Below are positions 24,851-33,579 of a DNA stretch of 64,000 bases, piece after piece. Both the position numbers and the translations under genes were made by a program. Origin of the DNA: Akkermansiaceae bacterium (GTDB taxonomy: Bacteria > Verrucomicrobiota > Verrucomicrobiia > Verrucomicrobiales > DEV007); NCBI GenBank assembly GCA_024233085.1, contig JACKQC010000019.1, forward strand, positions 1 to 64,000, written 5' to 3'. Positions within the stretch are counted from its first letter, which is position 1; every line of letters starts with the position of its first letter. The notes below the pieces were generated by a model, which did not search any database, was not told where the DNA came from, and was given only the letters and a program-made list of their open reading frames with translations.

Positions 24851-25780
24851 TCAGATCTGCCCGATGTGTTGTTCGACCCATTCCCGGTCGGGAATCGGAT
24901 CCTGGGCGCCGCGGCCAAGAGTCGTCAGCGCGCCCGCGCAGTTGGCGGCCCGCACGGCGTCCGGCAGTCCCTCTCCGCCGGCGAGCCGGGCGGCGAGACA
25001 ACCGGCAAAGGCGTCGCCCGCGCCCACCGTGTCCAGGGGCAAAACGGCGAGCGTGTCCACCTCGAAAGCCTCGCGGGGTCCGAAAACCAGGGTCGAATCG
25101 CTGCCGCGCGTCACGATCAGGGTTTGCACCCCGAGATCCTCGAGCCGCGAACGGAGATGCGGCGCGTCCGCCGGCCCGCCGGGCACGAAATCCAGCAGCG
25201 CGCCGGCTTCGCCCTCGTTGACCACCAGAAAATCGATCCGCACCGTGCCCCAGGGAAAGGTGGCCCGAAACGGCGAGGGATTGACCACCGTGACGATCCG
25301 CTTCCGATTCGCGACGCGGAGGGCCTCGGTCACGGCGGAAAGCGGAATCTCGAACTGAACCAGCAGCACGTCCGCCTCCTGAATGCGCGGCGCCTCCGAT
25401 CGGATATGCTCGCCCTCGACGTACCCGTTGGCGCCGCCGGCCACGACGATCGTGTTTTCGCCGGAGTCGTCGATGGAAATGAAGGCCGATCCGGTCGGGA
25501 TCTCCTCGATCCGGGCGATCCCCCCAATGTCGACGCCTTCGTTGGCGAGATAATTGAGGTAGGAGGTTCCGATCTCGTCGTCTCCCGCCGCTCCGATGAG
25601 GCAGACGTCGACCTCCTGGCGGGCGGCGGCGATGGCCTGGTTGGCGCCCTTGCCGCCGAAGCGAATTTCGAAGTCATCCGCCGCGACCGTCTCCCCCGGA
25701 ACGGGCAGGCGGTTCATGAAAGCGAGGTAATCGACATTCAGCGAACCGGCGACGGCGACTTTCGGAGGCGAGTCAGGCAT
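24851..25780 (-). CDS. rbsK: ribokinase / PfkB-family sugar kinase
   Basis: This 309-residue PfkB-family kinase starts with VAVAGSLNVDYLAFMNRLPVPGET. It has the GGKGANQAIAAARQ substrate motif, a GANGYV segment near residue 118 and the catalytic DTVGAGDAFAGCLAARL motif (catalytic Asp in GAGD). These are the residues of ribokinase, which makes ribose-5-phosphate from ribose. Close relatives use other sugars or nucleosides, and no transporter or sugar gene is adjacent, so the substrate is not certain. It is transcribed in the same direction as the flanking DUF1501 genes. Confidence 0.85.
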   Translation of the reverse strand: MPDSPPKVAVAGSLNVDYLAFMNRLPVPGETVAADDFEIRFGGKGANQAIAAARQEVDVCLIGAAGDDEIGTSYLNYLANEGVDIGGIARIEEIPTGSAFISIDDSGENTIVVAGGANGYVEGEHIRSEAPRIQEADVLLVQFEIPLSAVTEALRVANRKRIVTVVNPSPFRATFPWGTVRIDFLVVNEGEAGALLDFVPGGPADAPHLRSRLEDLGVQTLIVTRGSDSTLVFGPREAFEVDTLAVLPLDTVGAGDAFAGCLAARLAGGEGLPDAVRAANCAGALTTLGRGAQDPIPDREWVEQHIGQI

Positions 25781-25873
25781 GGGAATTCGGGAAGGCTAGA
25801 TCGTCCCGTGCCTTTCGGCAACGGCATCTTTCGCCACCTCCGCCCTCCAATCGATCCCACCCAATCCAACCGC

Positions 25874-27379
25874 CTAAGCCATCATCCCGCGGATCACCGA
25901 GGCTTCGCGGGCGATGCTGGTCAGGCGCATGGCCGCGCCCTGGTGCGGGTAGCTCAGCCGCACATGGTCGATGCCGAAAAGGGCGAGCAGGGTGGCCTGA
26001 AAATCGTTGATGTGAACCGGGTTCAGGGCCGCGTCCCAGCCGATTTCGTCGGTCTCGCCGTAGCTCAGGCCGCCTTTGGCTCCACCGCCGGCCATCCACG
26101 CGCTGAAGGCCTTCGGATGATGGTCGCGGCCCGACACGGCTTTGTATCCGGGGCGGTTTTCGCCCAGGGGCGTTCGACCGAACTCGCTGCCCCACACCAC
26201 GAGCGTCGAGTCGAGCAGCCCGCGCTGTTTGAGGTCCTTGAGCAGCGCGGCGATGGGCTGGTCGGCCATGCCGCAGTTGAAGGTCAGACCGCTGTCCAAC
26301 TCCGAGTGATGATCCCAACTGGCGTGGATAATGTTGATGAAGCGGACGCCGCGCTCGACCATGCGGCGGGCCAGCAGGCAGTTGTTCGCGAAGGAGGCGT
26401 AGGTCCCGGCCGGGCCGCCGCGGTTTTTGCCGCCGTCTTTCGGGTCGGGCCGGTTCACCCCGTAGGCGTCGAGGGTCGCCTGGCTTTCGCCCGAAAGATC
26501 CATCAGCTCCGGCGCGGCCGACTGCATGCGGAAAGCCAGCTCGTAGTTGGAGATGCGGCTGGCGATCTCGGGATCGTGCACCTGATCGAAACGTTTCTGG
26601 TTGAGACGGCCGAGGACATCGAGACCCTTGCGCTGGAGCGAATCGGGCAGCCCCTTCGGATTGGCGAGATTGAGAATGGGATCGCCCTGGGTTCGGAAGC
26701 GGACGCCTTCGTGAATGGACGGCAAAAAGCCGCTCTGCCACAGCGTCGCGCCTCCGCTGGACCCTCGACCGGCGGTCAGAACGACGTAGCCGGGCAGATT
26801 CTGGTTCTCGGTGCCGAGCCCGTAGGACAGCCACGATCCGGCCGACGGAAAACCCCACATGGCCGTGCCGGTCTGCATCAGCAACTGGCCGGGGTGATGG
26901 TTGAACTGGTCGCTCTGCATCGTCTTGATCATGCAGATGTCGTCGGCGCAGGTGGCGAGATTCGGCAACAGATCGGAGAACCACATGCCGGACTCGCCGT
27001 GCCGCCGGAACTCGCGCCTGCTCCCCAGAAGAGTCGCCGTGTCCTTCTGCAGGAAGGCGAAGCGCATGTTTTTCACCAGCGATTCGGGCAGCTTCTGGCC
27101 GTCGAGTTCCTTGAGCTTCGGTTTGTGGTCGAACAGGTCGAGCTGCGACGGCGCGCCGGCCATGAAGATGAAAATGCAGGCCTTCGCTTTCGCCGGAAAA
27201 TCCCCCCGCTTCGGCGCGAGCGGATTGACGTCGGCGGTGGCGACGCGCTTCGCCTCTCCGGCGGCGAAGGCGCCGTCCTCGGCAAGCATCGCGGTCAGGG
27301 CGGCGCCGCCAAGGCCACCGGCGCAGGTGGTGAAAAATTCGCGGCGTGTTTTCGCGAGGGATTCGAGTCGCGGGTCCAT
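25874..27379 (-). CDS. DUF1501 secreted protein paired with DUF1549/DUF1553 protein
   Basis: This 501-residue DUF1501 protein starts at MDPRLESLAKTRREFFTTC, a Tat-type signal with twin arginine before the hydrophobic GGLGGAALTAML stretch. Signatures are KACIFIFMAGAPSQLDLFDHKP, IKTMQSDQFNHHPGQLLMQTG, NCLLARRMVERGVRFINIIHASWDHHS, VVWGSEFGRTP and GRDHHPKAFSAWMAGGG. It starts 20 bp after the stop of the DUF1549/DUF1553 gene, so the two form a transcriptional pair, as is usual in PVC genomes. These pairs are proposed to act on extracellular substrates such as sulfated polysaccharides, but no activity has been established from sequence. Confidence 0.92.
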   Translation of the reverse strand: MDPRLESLAKTRREFFTTCAGGLGGAALTAMLAEDGAFAAGEAKRVATADVNPLAPKRGDFPAKAKACIFIFMAGAPSQLDLFDHKPKLKELDGQKLPESLVKNMRFAFLQKDTATLLGSRREFRRHGESGMWFSDLLPNLATCADDICMIKTMQSDQFNHHPGQLLMQTGTAMWGFPSAGSWLSYGLGTENQNLPGYVVLTAGRGSSGGATLWQSGFLPSIHEGVRFRTQGDPILNLANPKGLPDSLQRKGLDVLGRLNQKRFDQVHDPEIASRISNYELAFRMQSAAPELMDLSGESQATLDAYGVNRPDPKDGGKNRGGPAGTYASFANNCLLARRMVERGVRFINIIHASWDHHSELDSGLTFNCGMADQPIAALLKDLKQRGLLDSTLVVWGSEFGRTPLGENRPGYKAVSGRDHHPKAFSAWMAGGGAKGGLSYGETDEIGWDAALNPVHINDFQATLLALFGIDHVRLSYPHQGAAMRLTSIAREASVIRGMMA

Positions 27380-27399
27380 GGCGTTTCGGGGCGGAGGGT

Positions 27400-29763
27400 T
27401 TACGACCGAGTCAGGAACTCGTCGAGGTTCAGAATGACGCGTCCGGTGGCGATCCAGGCCGCGTTTTCGGCGGGCGAAACCTCCTCGCGGCGGTGTTCCC
27501 CGGCGAGTTCGGCGGCGGCCTCCGGAGTCTTTTCGTAGTAAGCCCGCGAATCGGCGAGCAGTTCTTTCAAAGCCGCGGTTTCGTCGGCCTCGGGCGTCCG
27601 GCCGAGCGCGATGACAAAGGCGCGGGCGAGGCGGGCGTCGTCGTTCGCCGCCTCTTCCGCCAGCAGACGTAAGGCAAACGCCTGCGCGGCCTCGTGAAAG
27701 ACCTCGTTCTGCAGGGTGGTCAGGGCCTGGATCGGCGTGTTCGAGGCGCCCCGGGCCGGCGTCGTCATGCTCGCGTCCGGACAGTCGAAGGCGACCAGAT
27801 TCGGGTCGGGCGCGGTGCGCTTGAAGAAGGTGTACAGGCCGCGCCGGTAACGGTCGTCGCCCTTGGAGGTGTTCCATTTGAAATTGTTCGCGTAGCTGAG
27901 CGCCGCGACATCCGCCGGCACCGGCGGAAAAACACTGGGTCCCCCGGTTTTCCTGCACAGCAATCCGGAGGCCTGCAGGGCCACGTCGCGAACGATTTCG
28001 GCCTCGACCCGGAAGCGATTCTGCCGCGCCAGCCATTGGTTCCCCGCGTCCCGATCCGCCAGCTCGGATCGCGTGGCCGAGCTTTGGCGATAGGCGGCGG
28101 AATTCACGATGAGCCGGATCATCTCTTTCCGGCTCCACTTCGCCTCGTGCCCGAATCGGCGGGCGAGCCAGTCGAGCATCTCGGGATGGGTGGGCTGTTG
28201 CCCTTTCATGCCGAAGTCGCGAACCGAGGCCACCAGCGGCGCGCCGAAGAGCCGCATCCAGATCTTGTTCACCGTCACGCGCGCGGTCAGCGGATGCTCC
28301 GGGTTGGCCAGCCACCGGGCGAAGTCCAGGCGGCTCGGCGGCGCGCTATCGCCCCCGTTTTTCAAAACCGGCCACACCGCCGGCACGGCGGGCGCCACGT
28401 CGCCGCCCTCGATGTCCGGCTGCAGGAAGTTGCCCCGGTTGAAAAAGTAGGTCTTCCGGCGGTTTTCGGTCCGTTCCGAGATCACCCGGGTGAACCCGCC
28501 CGCGTTGTCCGAGTTCCGCAGCTTGGTCAGGTCGCCCTGGAGCTTGGTGGCGAGATTCTTGTTCGTCACCTGATCCTCGATGAGCCGGGCGACGGGCGCG
28601 AAATCGTCGGCTCGCTTTTTCAGCTTTTCGGCGGCGTCCTTCGGCGGGTCGCCGGCGTAGATCACGGACAGGTCGTCGGCGTTGTTGAAAAAGGCGTAGA
28701 GATGGTAAAACTCGCGCTGGGTGAGCGGATCGTAGGGATGGTTATGACATTGGGTGCACTCCAGGGAGGCGCCCAGCCACACCGCGCCGACCGTGGTTAA
28801 CCGGTCGATCACCCGCTTCGTGCGGTCCTCCTCCGCGTCCACCCCGCCCTCGAGATTGAACTGGCACATCAGGTGAAACTGCGTCGCCACCCGGTCGTCC
28901 GTCGTTGCGTCCGGCAACAGGTCGCCCGCGATCTGCCTGATGGTGAATTGATCGAAGGGCATGTCGTCGTTGATCGCCCCGATCACCCAGTCGCGATACC
29001 GAAACGCGTCCGACCGCGTGCTGTCCTTCTCGTATCCCGAGGAATCCGCGTAACGCGCCTCGTCGAGCCAATGCCGCGCCCAGCGTTCGCCGAAGTGCGG
29101 ACTGGCCAGCCCTTCCTCGACGGCCTCGGTGTAGAGGCGGTCCCGCTCCTTCGCGTCCGCCTTCGCCCAGGCCGCGGCGAAGGCCTCGGCTTTCTCCGGC
29201 TCGGGAAGCAGGCCGGTGAGGTCCAGCGAAAGCCGGCGCAGCAGGGTGCCGGCGTCCGCTTCCGGGGAAGGCGCGACGCCTTCCGCCTCCAGGCGCGCCA
29301 GCACGAAGCGGTCGATCTCGTTGCGCGTCCAGGCCGCGTTTTTGACCGAGGGCGGCGCGGCATTTTCCACGGGCATCAGCGACCAGTGCTCGGGCCACTC
29401 GGCCCCCTCGGCCACCCAGCGTTTCAGACGATCGATCGCCTCCGGCGCGAGCGCTTCCTTCGGCGGCATGCGGTCGTCTTCGTCGTCCGCCAGGAGCCGC
29501 GCGATCAGCTCGCTCTTGCCCGGATCGCCCGGCACGATGGCCGGCGCGCCGGAATCCGTCTCGGCGAAGGCGTGCGCCCGCGTGACCAGGCTCAGGCCGC
29601 CCTTCTTTTTCACGCCGCCATGGCATTCGGCGCAGTGCTCGGCGAGCAGAGGCTGCACATCGCGGGCGAAATCGAGTTTCTCGGGCGCCGCCCGAAGGAC
29701 GACGCTCGGGGACAGGAGGCAGGCGCCGAACGCCAGGACTCGGACGGAAGGCGGCAGGATCAT
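27400..29763 (-). CDS. DUF1549/DUF1553 protein with N-terminal planctomycete-type cytochrome c domain
   Basis: This secreted protein of about 787 residues starts with a signal peptide (LAFGACLLSPSVVLRAA). A PSCyt1-type haem domain follows, with CAECHGG and the downstream RMPPKEALAPE motif. The DUF1549 region contains ARHWLDEARYADSSGYEKD and LECTQCHNHPYDPLTQREFY. The DUF1553 region contains FARWLANPEHPLTARVTVNKIWMRLFG and SNTPIQALTTLQNEVF. The ATG at 29763 gives a good signal peptide; a GTG at 29787 and an ATG at 29817 are in frame and possible. It is divergent from the CxxCH dehydrogenase at 29948 and precedes a DUF1501 gene, so all three may share a redox or polymer-degrading role (inference). 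Confidence 0.9.
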   Translation of the reverse strand: MILPPSVRVLAFGACLLSPSVVLRAAPEKLDFARDVQPLLAEHCAECHGGVKKKGGLSLVTRAHAFAETDSGAPAIVPGDPGKSELIARLLADDEDDRMPPKEALAPEAIDRLKRWVAEGAEWPEHWSLMPVENAAPPSVKNAAWTRNEIDRFVLARLEAEGVAPSPEADAGTLLRRLSLDLTGLLPEPEKAEAFAAAWAKADAKERDRLYTEAVEEGLASPHFGERWARHWLDEARYADSSGYEKDSTRSDAFRYRDWVIGAINDDMPFDQFTIRQIAGDLLPDATTDDRVATQFHLMCQFNLEGGVDAEEDRTKRVIDRLTTVGAVWLGASLECTQCHNHPYDPLTQREFYHLYAFFNNADDLSVIYAGDPPKDAAEKLKKRADDFAPVARLIEDQVTNKNLATKLQGDLTKLRNSDNAGGFTRVISERTENRRKTYFFNRGNFLQPDIEGGDVAPAVPAVWPVLKNGGDSAPPSRLDFARWLANPEHPLTARVTVNKIWMRLFGAPLVASVRDFGMKGQQPTHPEMLDWLARRFGHEAKWSRKEMIRLIVNSAAYRQSSATRSELADRDAGNQWLARQNRFRVEAEIVRDVALQASGLLCRKTGGPSVFPPVPADVAALSYANNFKWNTSKGDDRYRRGLYTFFKRTAPDPNLVAFDCPDASMTTPARGASNTPIQALTTLQNEVFHEAAQAFALRLLAEEAANDDARLARAFVIALGRTPEADETAALKELLADSRAYYEKTPEAAAELAGEHRREEVSPAENAAWIATGRVILNLDEFLTRS

Positions 29764-29947
29764 CGTCGGAGAGCGGATTTTCTTCACGGCGCACCCCTCG
29801 CGGAGCCGGTACGCCAATTTGAAAAGCTTCCCGTCCGGTCCGGTGCCCGCTTTGCGGATATTGCGCAGTATCTCGCATATTCCCTCGCCGACTCAACCGC
29901 AATACCGCCATTGTCCGGGGCCACGCTTCCCGCGCATGATCGGGGGA

Positions 29948-32860
29948 ATGACCTCCGAGACCTTCCGCTCGCCCCGCCTCGGGATCGCCGTTTTCCTGAC
30001 GATCGCCGCGGCCGCCGCGATCTCCCCCGGTTATGAAAAAATCGAGGACGTGCCGAAGAATTTCAAGATGCCCGCCCCGCTCCCGCTCAAGGAATCCGTG
30101 GCGAGCATCGAAGTCTCCCCCGGCCTCCGTGTCGAGCTGATCGCCGCCGAGCCCCTGGTTATGGACCCCATCGCGATCGACTGGGGCCCGGACGGACGGC
30201 TCTGGGTCGTCGAGATGGCCGACTACCCCCTCGGGATCGACGGAAAAGGCACGCCCGGCGGACGCGTCCGCTTTCTCGAGGATCGCGACGGCGACGGGAA
30301 ATACGAAAGCTCCACCCTCTTCCTCGACGGGCTCAACTACCCGACCGGCGTGAAAGCCTGGCATGACGGCGTGCTCGTCGTGGCCGCGCCCGAAATCCTC
30401 TTCGCGAAAGACACCGATGGCGACGGCCGCGCCGACGTCCGCGAAGTCCTCTATCGCGGCTTTCGCGAGGGCAACCAGCAGCACCGGGTAAACGGCCTCG
30501 TCTGGAGCCTCGACGGCTGGCTTTATCTCGCCAATGGCGACAGCGCCGGCACCGTCGAATCCGTCAAAACCGGCGAAAAAGCCGAACTCGGGGCCTTCGA
30601 TTTAAAAATCCGCCCCGAAACCGGTGAAATGGCGCTCGTCACCGGCCGCACGCAGTTTGGTCGCGCCCGGGACGATTTTGACAACTGGTTCGGTTGCAGC
30701 AATTCGCGGCCGCTTTTCACCTTCGCGCTGGACCGCGACGCCCTCCGCCGAAATCCGCACGCCGTTTATCCGCCGGCCACCCTCCAGACCGCCGACGATG
30801 CCTTCGCGCCGCCAATTTTTCCGGTCGGGGTCAAGGCCCATCGTTTCAACGACCCCTTCGCCGAAAGCCGCTTCACCTCCGCCTGCGGCCTTACGATTCA
30901 TCGCGATCCGCGCCTCGGCGCCGCCTTCGCCGGAAACGCCATCGTCTGCGAACCCGTCCACAATCTCGTTCACCGCGAAATCCTCGGGCGCCACGGCGCG
31001 ACCTTCCGCAGCCACCGCGCGCCGGACGAGGCCGATCGGGAGTTCCTCCGCTCCACCGACCAGTGGTTCCGCCCCGTCTCGGCCCGCACCGGACCGGATG
31101 GCGCCATCTGGATCGTGGACATGCACCGCTACGTCATCGAGCATCCCGAGTGGATTCCGGAGACCTGGCAGAAAGTGCTCGATCTCCGCGCCGGGGAAGA
31201 TCGCGGCCGTGTTTACCGGATCGTCTCGGACGCCTGCGCCGCCTCCGCCGTTCCCGAGCGGCTGGACACGCTCGACGACGCCGCGCTCGCGGCCCGGCTC
31301 GACTCCCCGAACGGCTGGACGCGCGACATGGCCCAGCAACTCCTCCTCTGGCGCGGAGCGGCCCCGCAAAACGTCTGGACTCAACAGGGTTTGGTCGGTG
31401 ACTCAACCCTGTTGGGTCGCGTCCACCGGCTCCATCTTTTCGGCAAAGGCCGCGTGCCGGACGCTATTCTCGAGTCCGTTCTCGCCGATCCGGCGCCCGA
31501 ACTGCGCGCGCAGGGCATCCGCCTCGCCGGACCGGGCCAGGCGGCCCAAGCGATCGCCCGCCTGGCGTCGGACGCCGATCCGGCGGTGCGTTTTCAGGCC
31601 GCGCTCGCGCTCGGCGACACGGACGATCCGGCGGCGGGCGAAGCCTTGGCGACGCTCGCGCTGGCCGACGCCGAGGATCCCACCATGCTCGCCGCGGCGA
31701 TGAGTTCCGCCCTGCCGCACCTGGAACCCCTCGCGAAAGCGGTCGCGGCCGCCCCGGCGGCGAAACGAAAACCGCTGCTGCCCTGTCTGTTCGAAACGGC
31801 CATCGGCGCCGGCGATGGAAAGGCCCTCGCCACTCTGCTCGCGGACGCCGGCCGGCCGCCAACCGAGCGCTTCGAGACCTTCGCCGCGTTTCTTCAGGTG
31901 CTGGACCGCCGAAAACTTTCGCTCGACGCCTTTCGCGCGAAGTTTTCCGGCCTGACCGCCATCCTCGACGGCACCCGCGATCTCACCGACCGCGCCACCG
32001 CGCTCGTCGGCGACGCGAAAGCGCCCGAAGCCGACCGGCTCGCCGCCGTCTCCCTGCTCGGCCGGCGCGGCGCCGGCATCGAGGCCGACCGCGCCACGCT
32101 GCTCGCCCTGCTGAGGCCGGAGACGGGACCCGGGCTCCAGCGCGCCGCCCTCAACCGCCTGCTCGATCTGAACGCCCTGCCCGAGGTGTTGGCCGCCTGG
32201 CCCTCGCTGACTCCGGGACCGCGCTCCACGCTGATCGACCGTTGCCTTTCGGAGCCGAATCTCGCCATCCCTCTGCTCGACGCCATCGACCGGAAAAGCA
32301 TCGCCGTCCGCGAAATCGACTCCGCCAGCCGCGACCGTTTGCTGCGTTACCCGAACGGCAACATCCGCACCCGGGCGCGCGAACTGCTCGCCGGCGCGGT
32401 CAATCCCGACCGCGAGGCCGCGATCCGCCAATTCGAGCCCGCGCTCTCGCTTGAGGGCGACGCCGCGAAAGGGCGCGAGGTTTTCCAGCTCACCTGCGCC
32501 GTTTGCCATCGTCTCGACGGTATCGGCCAGGACCTCGGGGCCGATCTCGCCGCGCTCGCCGACAAGTCGGGTCCGTCGCTGCTCGCGGCCATCCTCGATC
32601 CGAATCGGGCGGTGGAGGAAAAATTCGTCCTCTACGCCGTCACCCTCCGCGGCGGCGAAACCCTCGCCGGCCTCGTGGCCGAGGAGTCCGGCGACAGCCT
32701 CACGCTGCGCCTGCTCGATGGCACCGAACGCCGGCTTTTGCGCGGCGAGATCGCCGGCATCGAATCCACCGGCCGCTCCGCCATGCCCGAGGGCCTGGAG
32801 GCCGCGCTCGATCCCGCGAAACTGGCGGACTTGATCGCTTTTCTGCGGTCGGCACGCTGA
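29948..32860 (+). CDS. PVC-type haem-binding CxxCH protein with dehydrogenase propeller and HEAT-like repeats
   Basis: This protein of about 970 residues has a signal peptide. Residues ~35-420 form a beta-propeller of the 'membrane-bound dehydrogenase' type (VELIAAEPLVMDPIAIDWGPDGRLWVVEMADYP, FLEDRDGDGKYESSTLFLDGL, DTDGDGRADVREV). The middle is HEAT-like, and a C-terminal cytochrome c domain carries CAVCH and the GQDLGADLAAL segment. The architecture is typical of Planctomycetota and Verrucomicrobiota. ATGs at 29936 and 29948 are both possible starts. Palindromic element E lies in frame at residues ~477-491 and adds TQQGLVGDSTLLG between the propeller and the HEAT region. It is divergent from the DUF1549/DUF1553-DUF1501 pair. 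Confidence 0.88.
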   Translation: MTSETFRSPRLGIAVFLTIAAAAAISPGYEKIEDVPKNFKMPAPLPLKESVASIEVSPGLRVELIAAEPLVMDPIAIDWGPDGRLWVVEMADYPLGIDGKGTPGGRVRFLEDRDGDGKYESSTLFLDGLNYPTGVKAWHDGVLVVAAPEILFAKDTDGDGRADVREVLYRGFREGNQQHRVNGLVWSLDGWLYLANGDSAGTVESVKTGEKAELGAFDLKIRPETGEMALVTGRTQFGRARDDFDNWFGCSNSRPLFTFALDRDALRRNPHAVYPPATLQTADDAFAPPIFPVGVKAHRFNDPFAESRFTSACGLTIHRDPRLGAAFAGNAIVCEPVHNLVHREILGRHGATFRSHRAPDEADREFLRSTDQWFRPVSARTGPDGAIWIVDMHRYVIEHPEWIPETWQKVLDLRAGEDRGRVYRIVSDACAASAVPERLDTLDDAALAARLDSPNGWTRDMAQQLLLWRGAAPQNVWTQQGLVGDSTLLGRVHRLHLFGKGRVPDAILESVLADPAPELRAQGIRLAGPGQAAQAIARLASDADPAVRFQAALALGDTDDPAAGEALATLALADAEDPTMLAAAMSSALPHLEPLAKAVAAAPAAKRKPLLPCLFETAIGAGDGKALATLLADAGRPPTERFETFAAFLQVLDRRKLSLDAFRAKFSGLTAILDGTRDLTDRATALVGDAKAPEADRLAAVSLLGRRGAGIEADRATLLALLRPETGPGLQRAALNRLLDLNALPEVLAAWPSLTPGPRSTLIDRCLSEPNLAIPLLDAIDRKSIAVREIDSASRDRLLRYPNGNIRTRARELLAGAVNPDREAAIRQFEPALSLEGDAAKGREVFQLTCAVCHRLDGIGQDLGADLAALADKSGPSLLAAILDPNRAVEEKFVLYAVTLRGGETLAGLVAEESGDSLTLRLLDGTERRLLRGEIAGIESTGRSAMPEGLEAALDPAKLADLIAFLRSAR
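31378..31418 (+). repeat. 41-bp palindromic element, copy E, in frame inside a gene
   Basis: Left arm (19 nt, close to the consensus), 3-nt spacer GGT and right arm GACTCAACCCTGTTGGGTC. The insertion keeps the host frame open and lies at a domain boundary of the CxxCH dehydrogenase. Confidence 0.9.
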
Positions 32861-33056
32861 GGCCGCCCACCCGCGTCGCGACGGGCCCGGAGATTGGCGC
32901 GGAGACCCGATTCTGTGACCGCGAAACCGCCCGGTTCGCGGCGCGTTGACGGTGAAAATCCGGGGTTGAGCCCGGCACGTTGTAAGCAATATTGTCGGCC
33001 CGCGTCAGTCGATGCGGGAACCAAAGCTCCAAACCACATAACCGAAGAAGACACCC

Positions 33057-33461
33057 ATGAAAAAACTCCTTGCGACCCTCGCCTGCGCCGCCGTGGCCCT
33101 GGCGACCTCCGCGGTGGCCGGCGAATATCCGGACATCTCCATCTCCGAACTGAAGGAAGCCATCAAGGCCGGCAACGTGACCGTCATCGACGTCAACGGC
33201 TCGGCCTCCTTCGCCAACGGCCACATCCCCGGCGCGATCGATTTCCGCGCAAATTCCAAGGAAATCGCCTCGCTGCTTCCGTCCGAAAAGGGCGCCCTGG
33301 TTGTCGCCTACTGCGGCGGCCCCTCCTGCAACGCCTACAAAGCCGCCGCCAAGGCCGCGGAAGACCTGGGCTACACGAATGTGAAGCACCTGTCCGCCGG
33401 CATCTCCGGCTGGCTCCAGGCCGGCGAAGCCACGGAAAAAGCCAAGAAGGCCGATTCCTGA
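33057..33461 (+). CDS. periplasmic rhodanese-like protein
   Basis: The 134-residue protein has a signal peptide (KKLLATLACAAVALATSAVAG) followed by one rhodanese domain: VTVIDVNGSASFANGHIPGAIDF, then the active-site loop CGGPSC with Cys as sulfur acceptor, then LSAGISGWLQAG. It may transfer sulfur or act as a thiol-redox or cyanide-detoxification enzyme in the periplasm; substrates cannot be told from sequence. A purine-rich GAAGAAGA lies upstream of the ATG as a possible ribosome binding site. A strong terminator follows. Confidence 0.9.
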   Translation: MKKLLATLACAAVALATSAVAGEYPDISISELKEAIKAGNVTVIDVNGSASFANGHIPGAIDFRANSKEIASLLPSEKGALVVAYCGGPSCNAYKAAAKAAEDLGYTNVKHLSAGISGWLQAGEATEKAKKADS

Positions 33462-33495
33462 TCGCATTCCCGGCTTTAGTCACCTTTGTGAGAAA

Positions 33496-33530
33496 AGGCG
33501 TCCCGGTTCGACCGGGGCGCCTTTTTCTTT
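33496..33530 (+). terminator. rho-independent terminator after the rhodanese gene
   Basis: A GC-rich stem of 11 bp (GGCGTCCCGGT paired with ACCGGGGCGCC, one G-U pair, loop TCG) is followed by CTTTTTCTTT. It ends the rhodanese transcript and separates it from the convergent M56 gene. Confidence 0.88.
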
Positions 33531-33579
33531 GGTGAATGACGCCGACGCGGCGGGGTTCGAAAAACCTCGAAAGTCGAAA

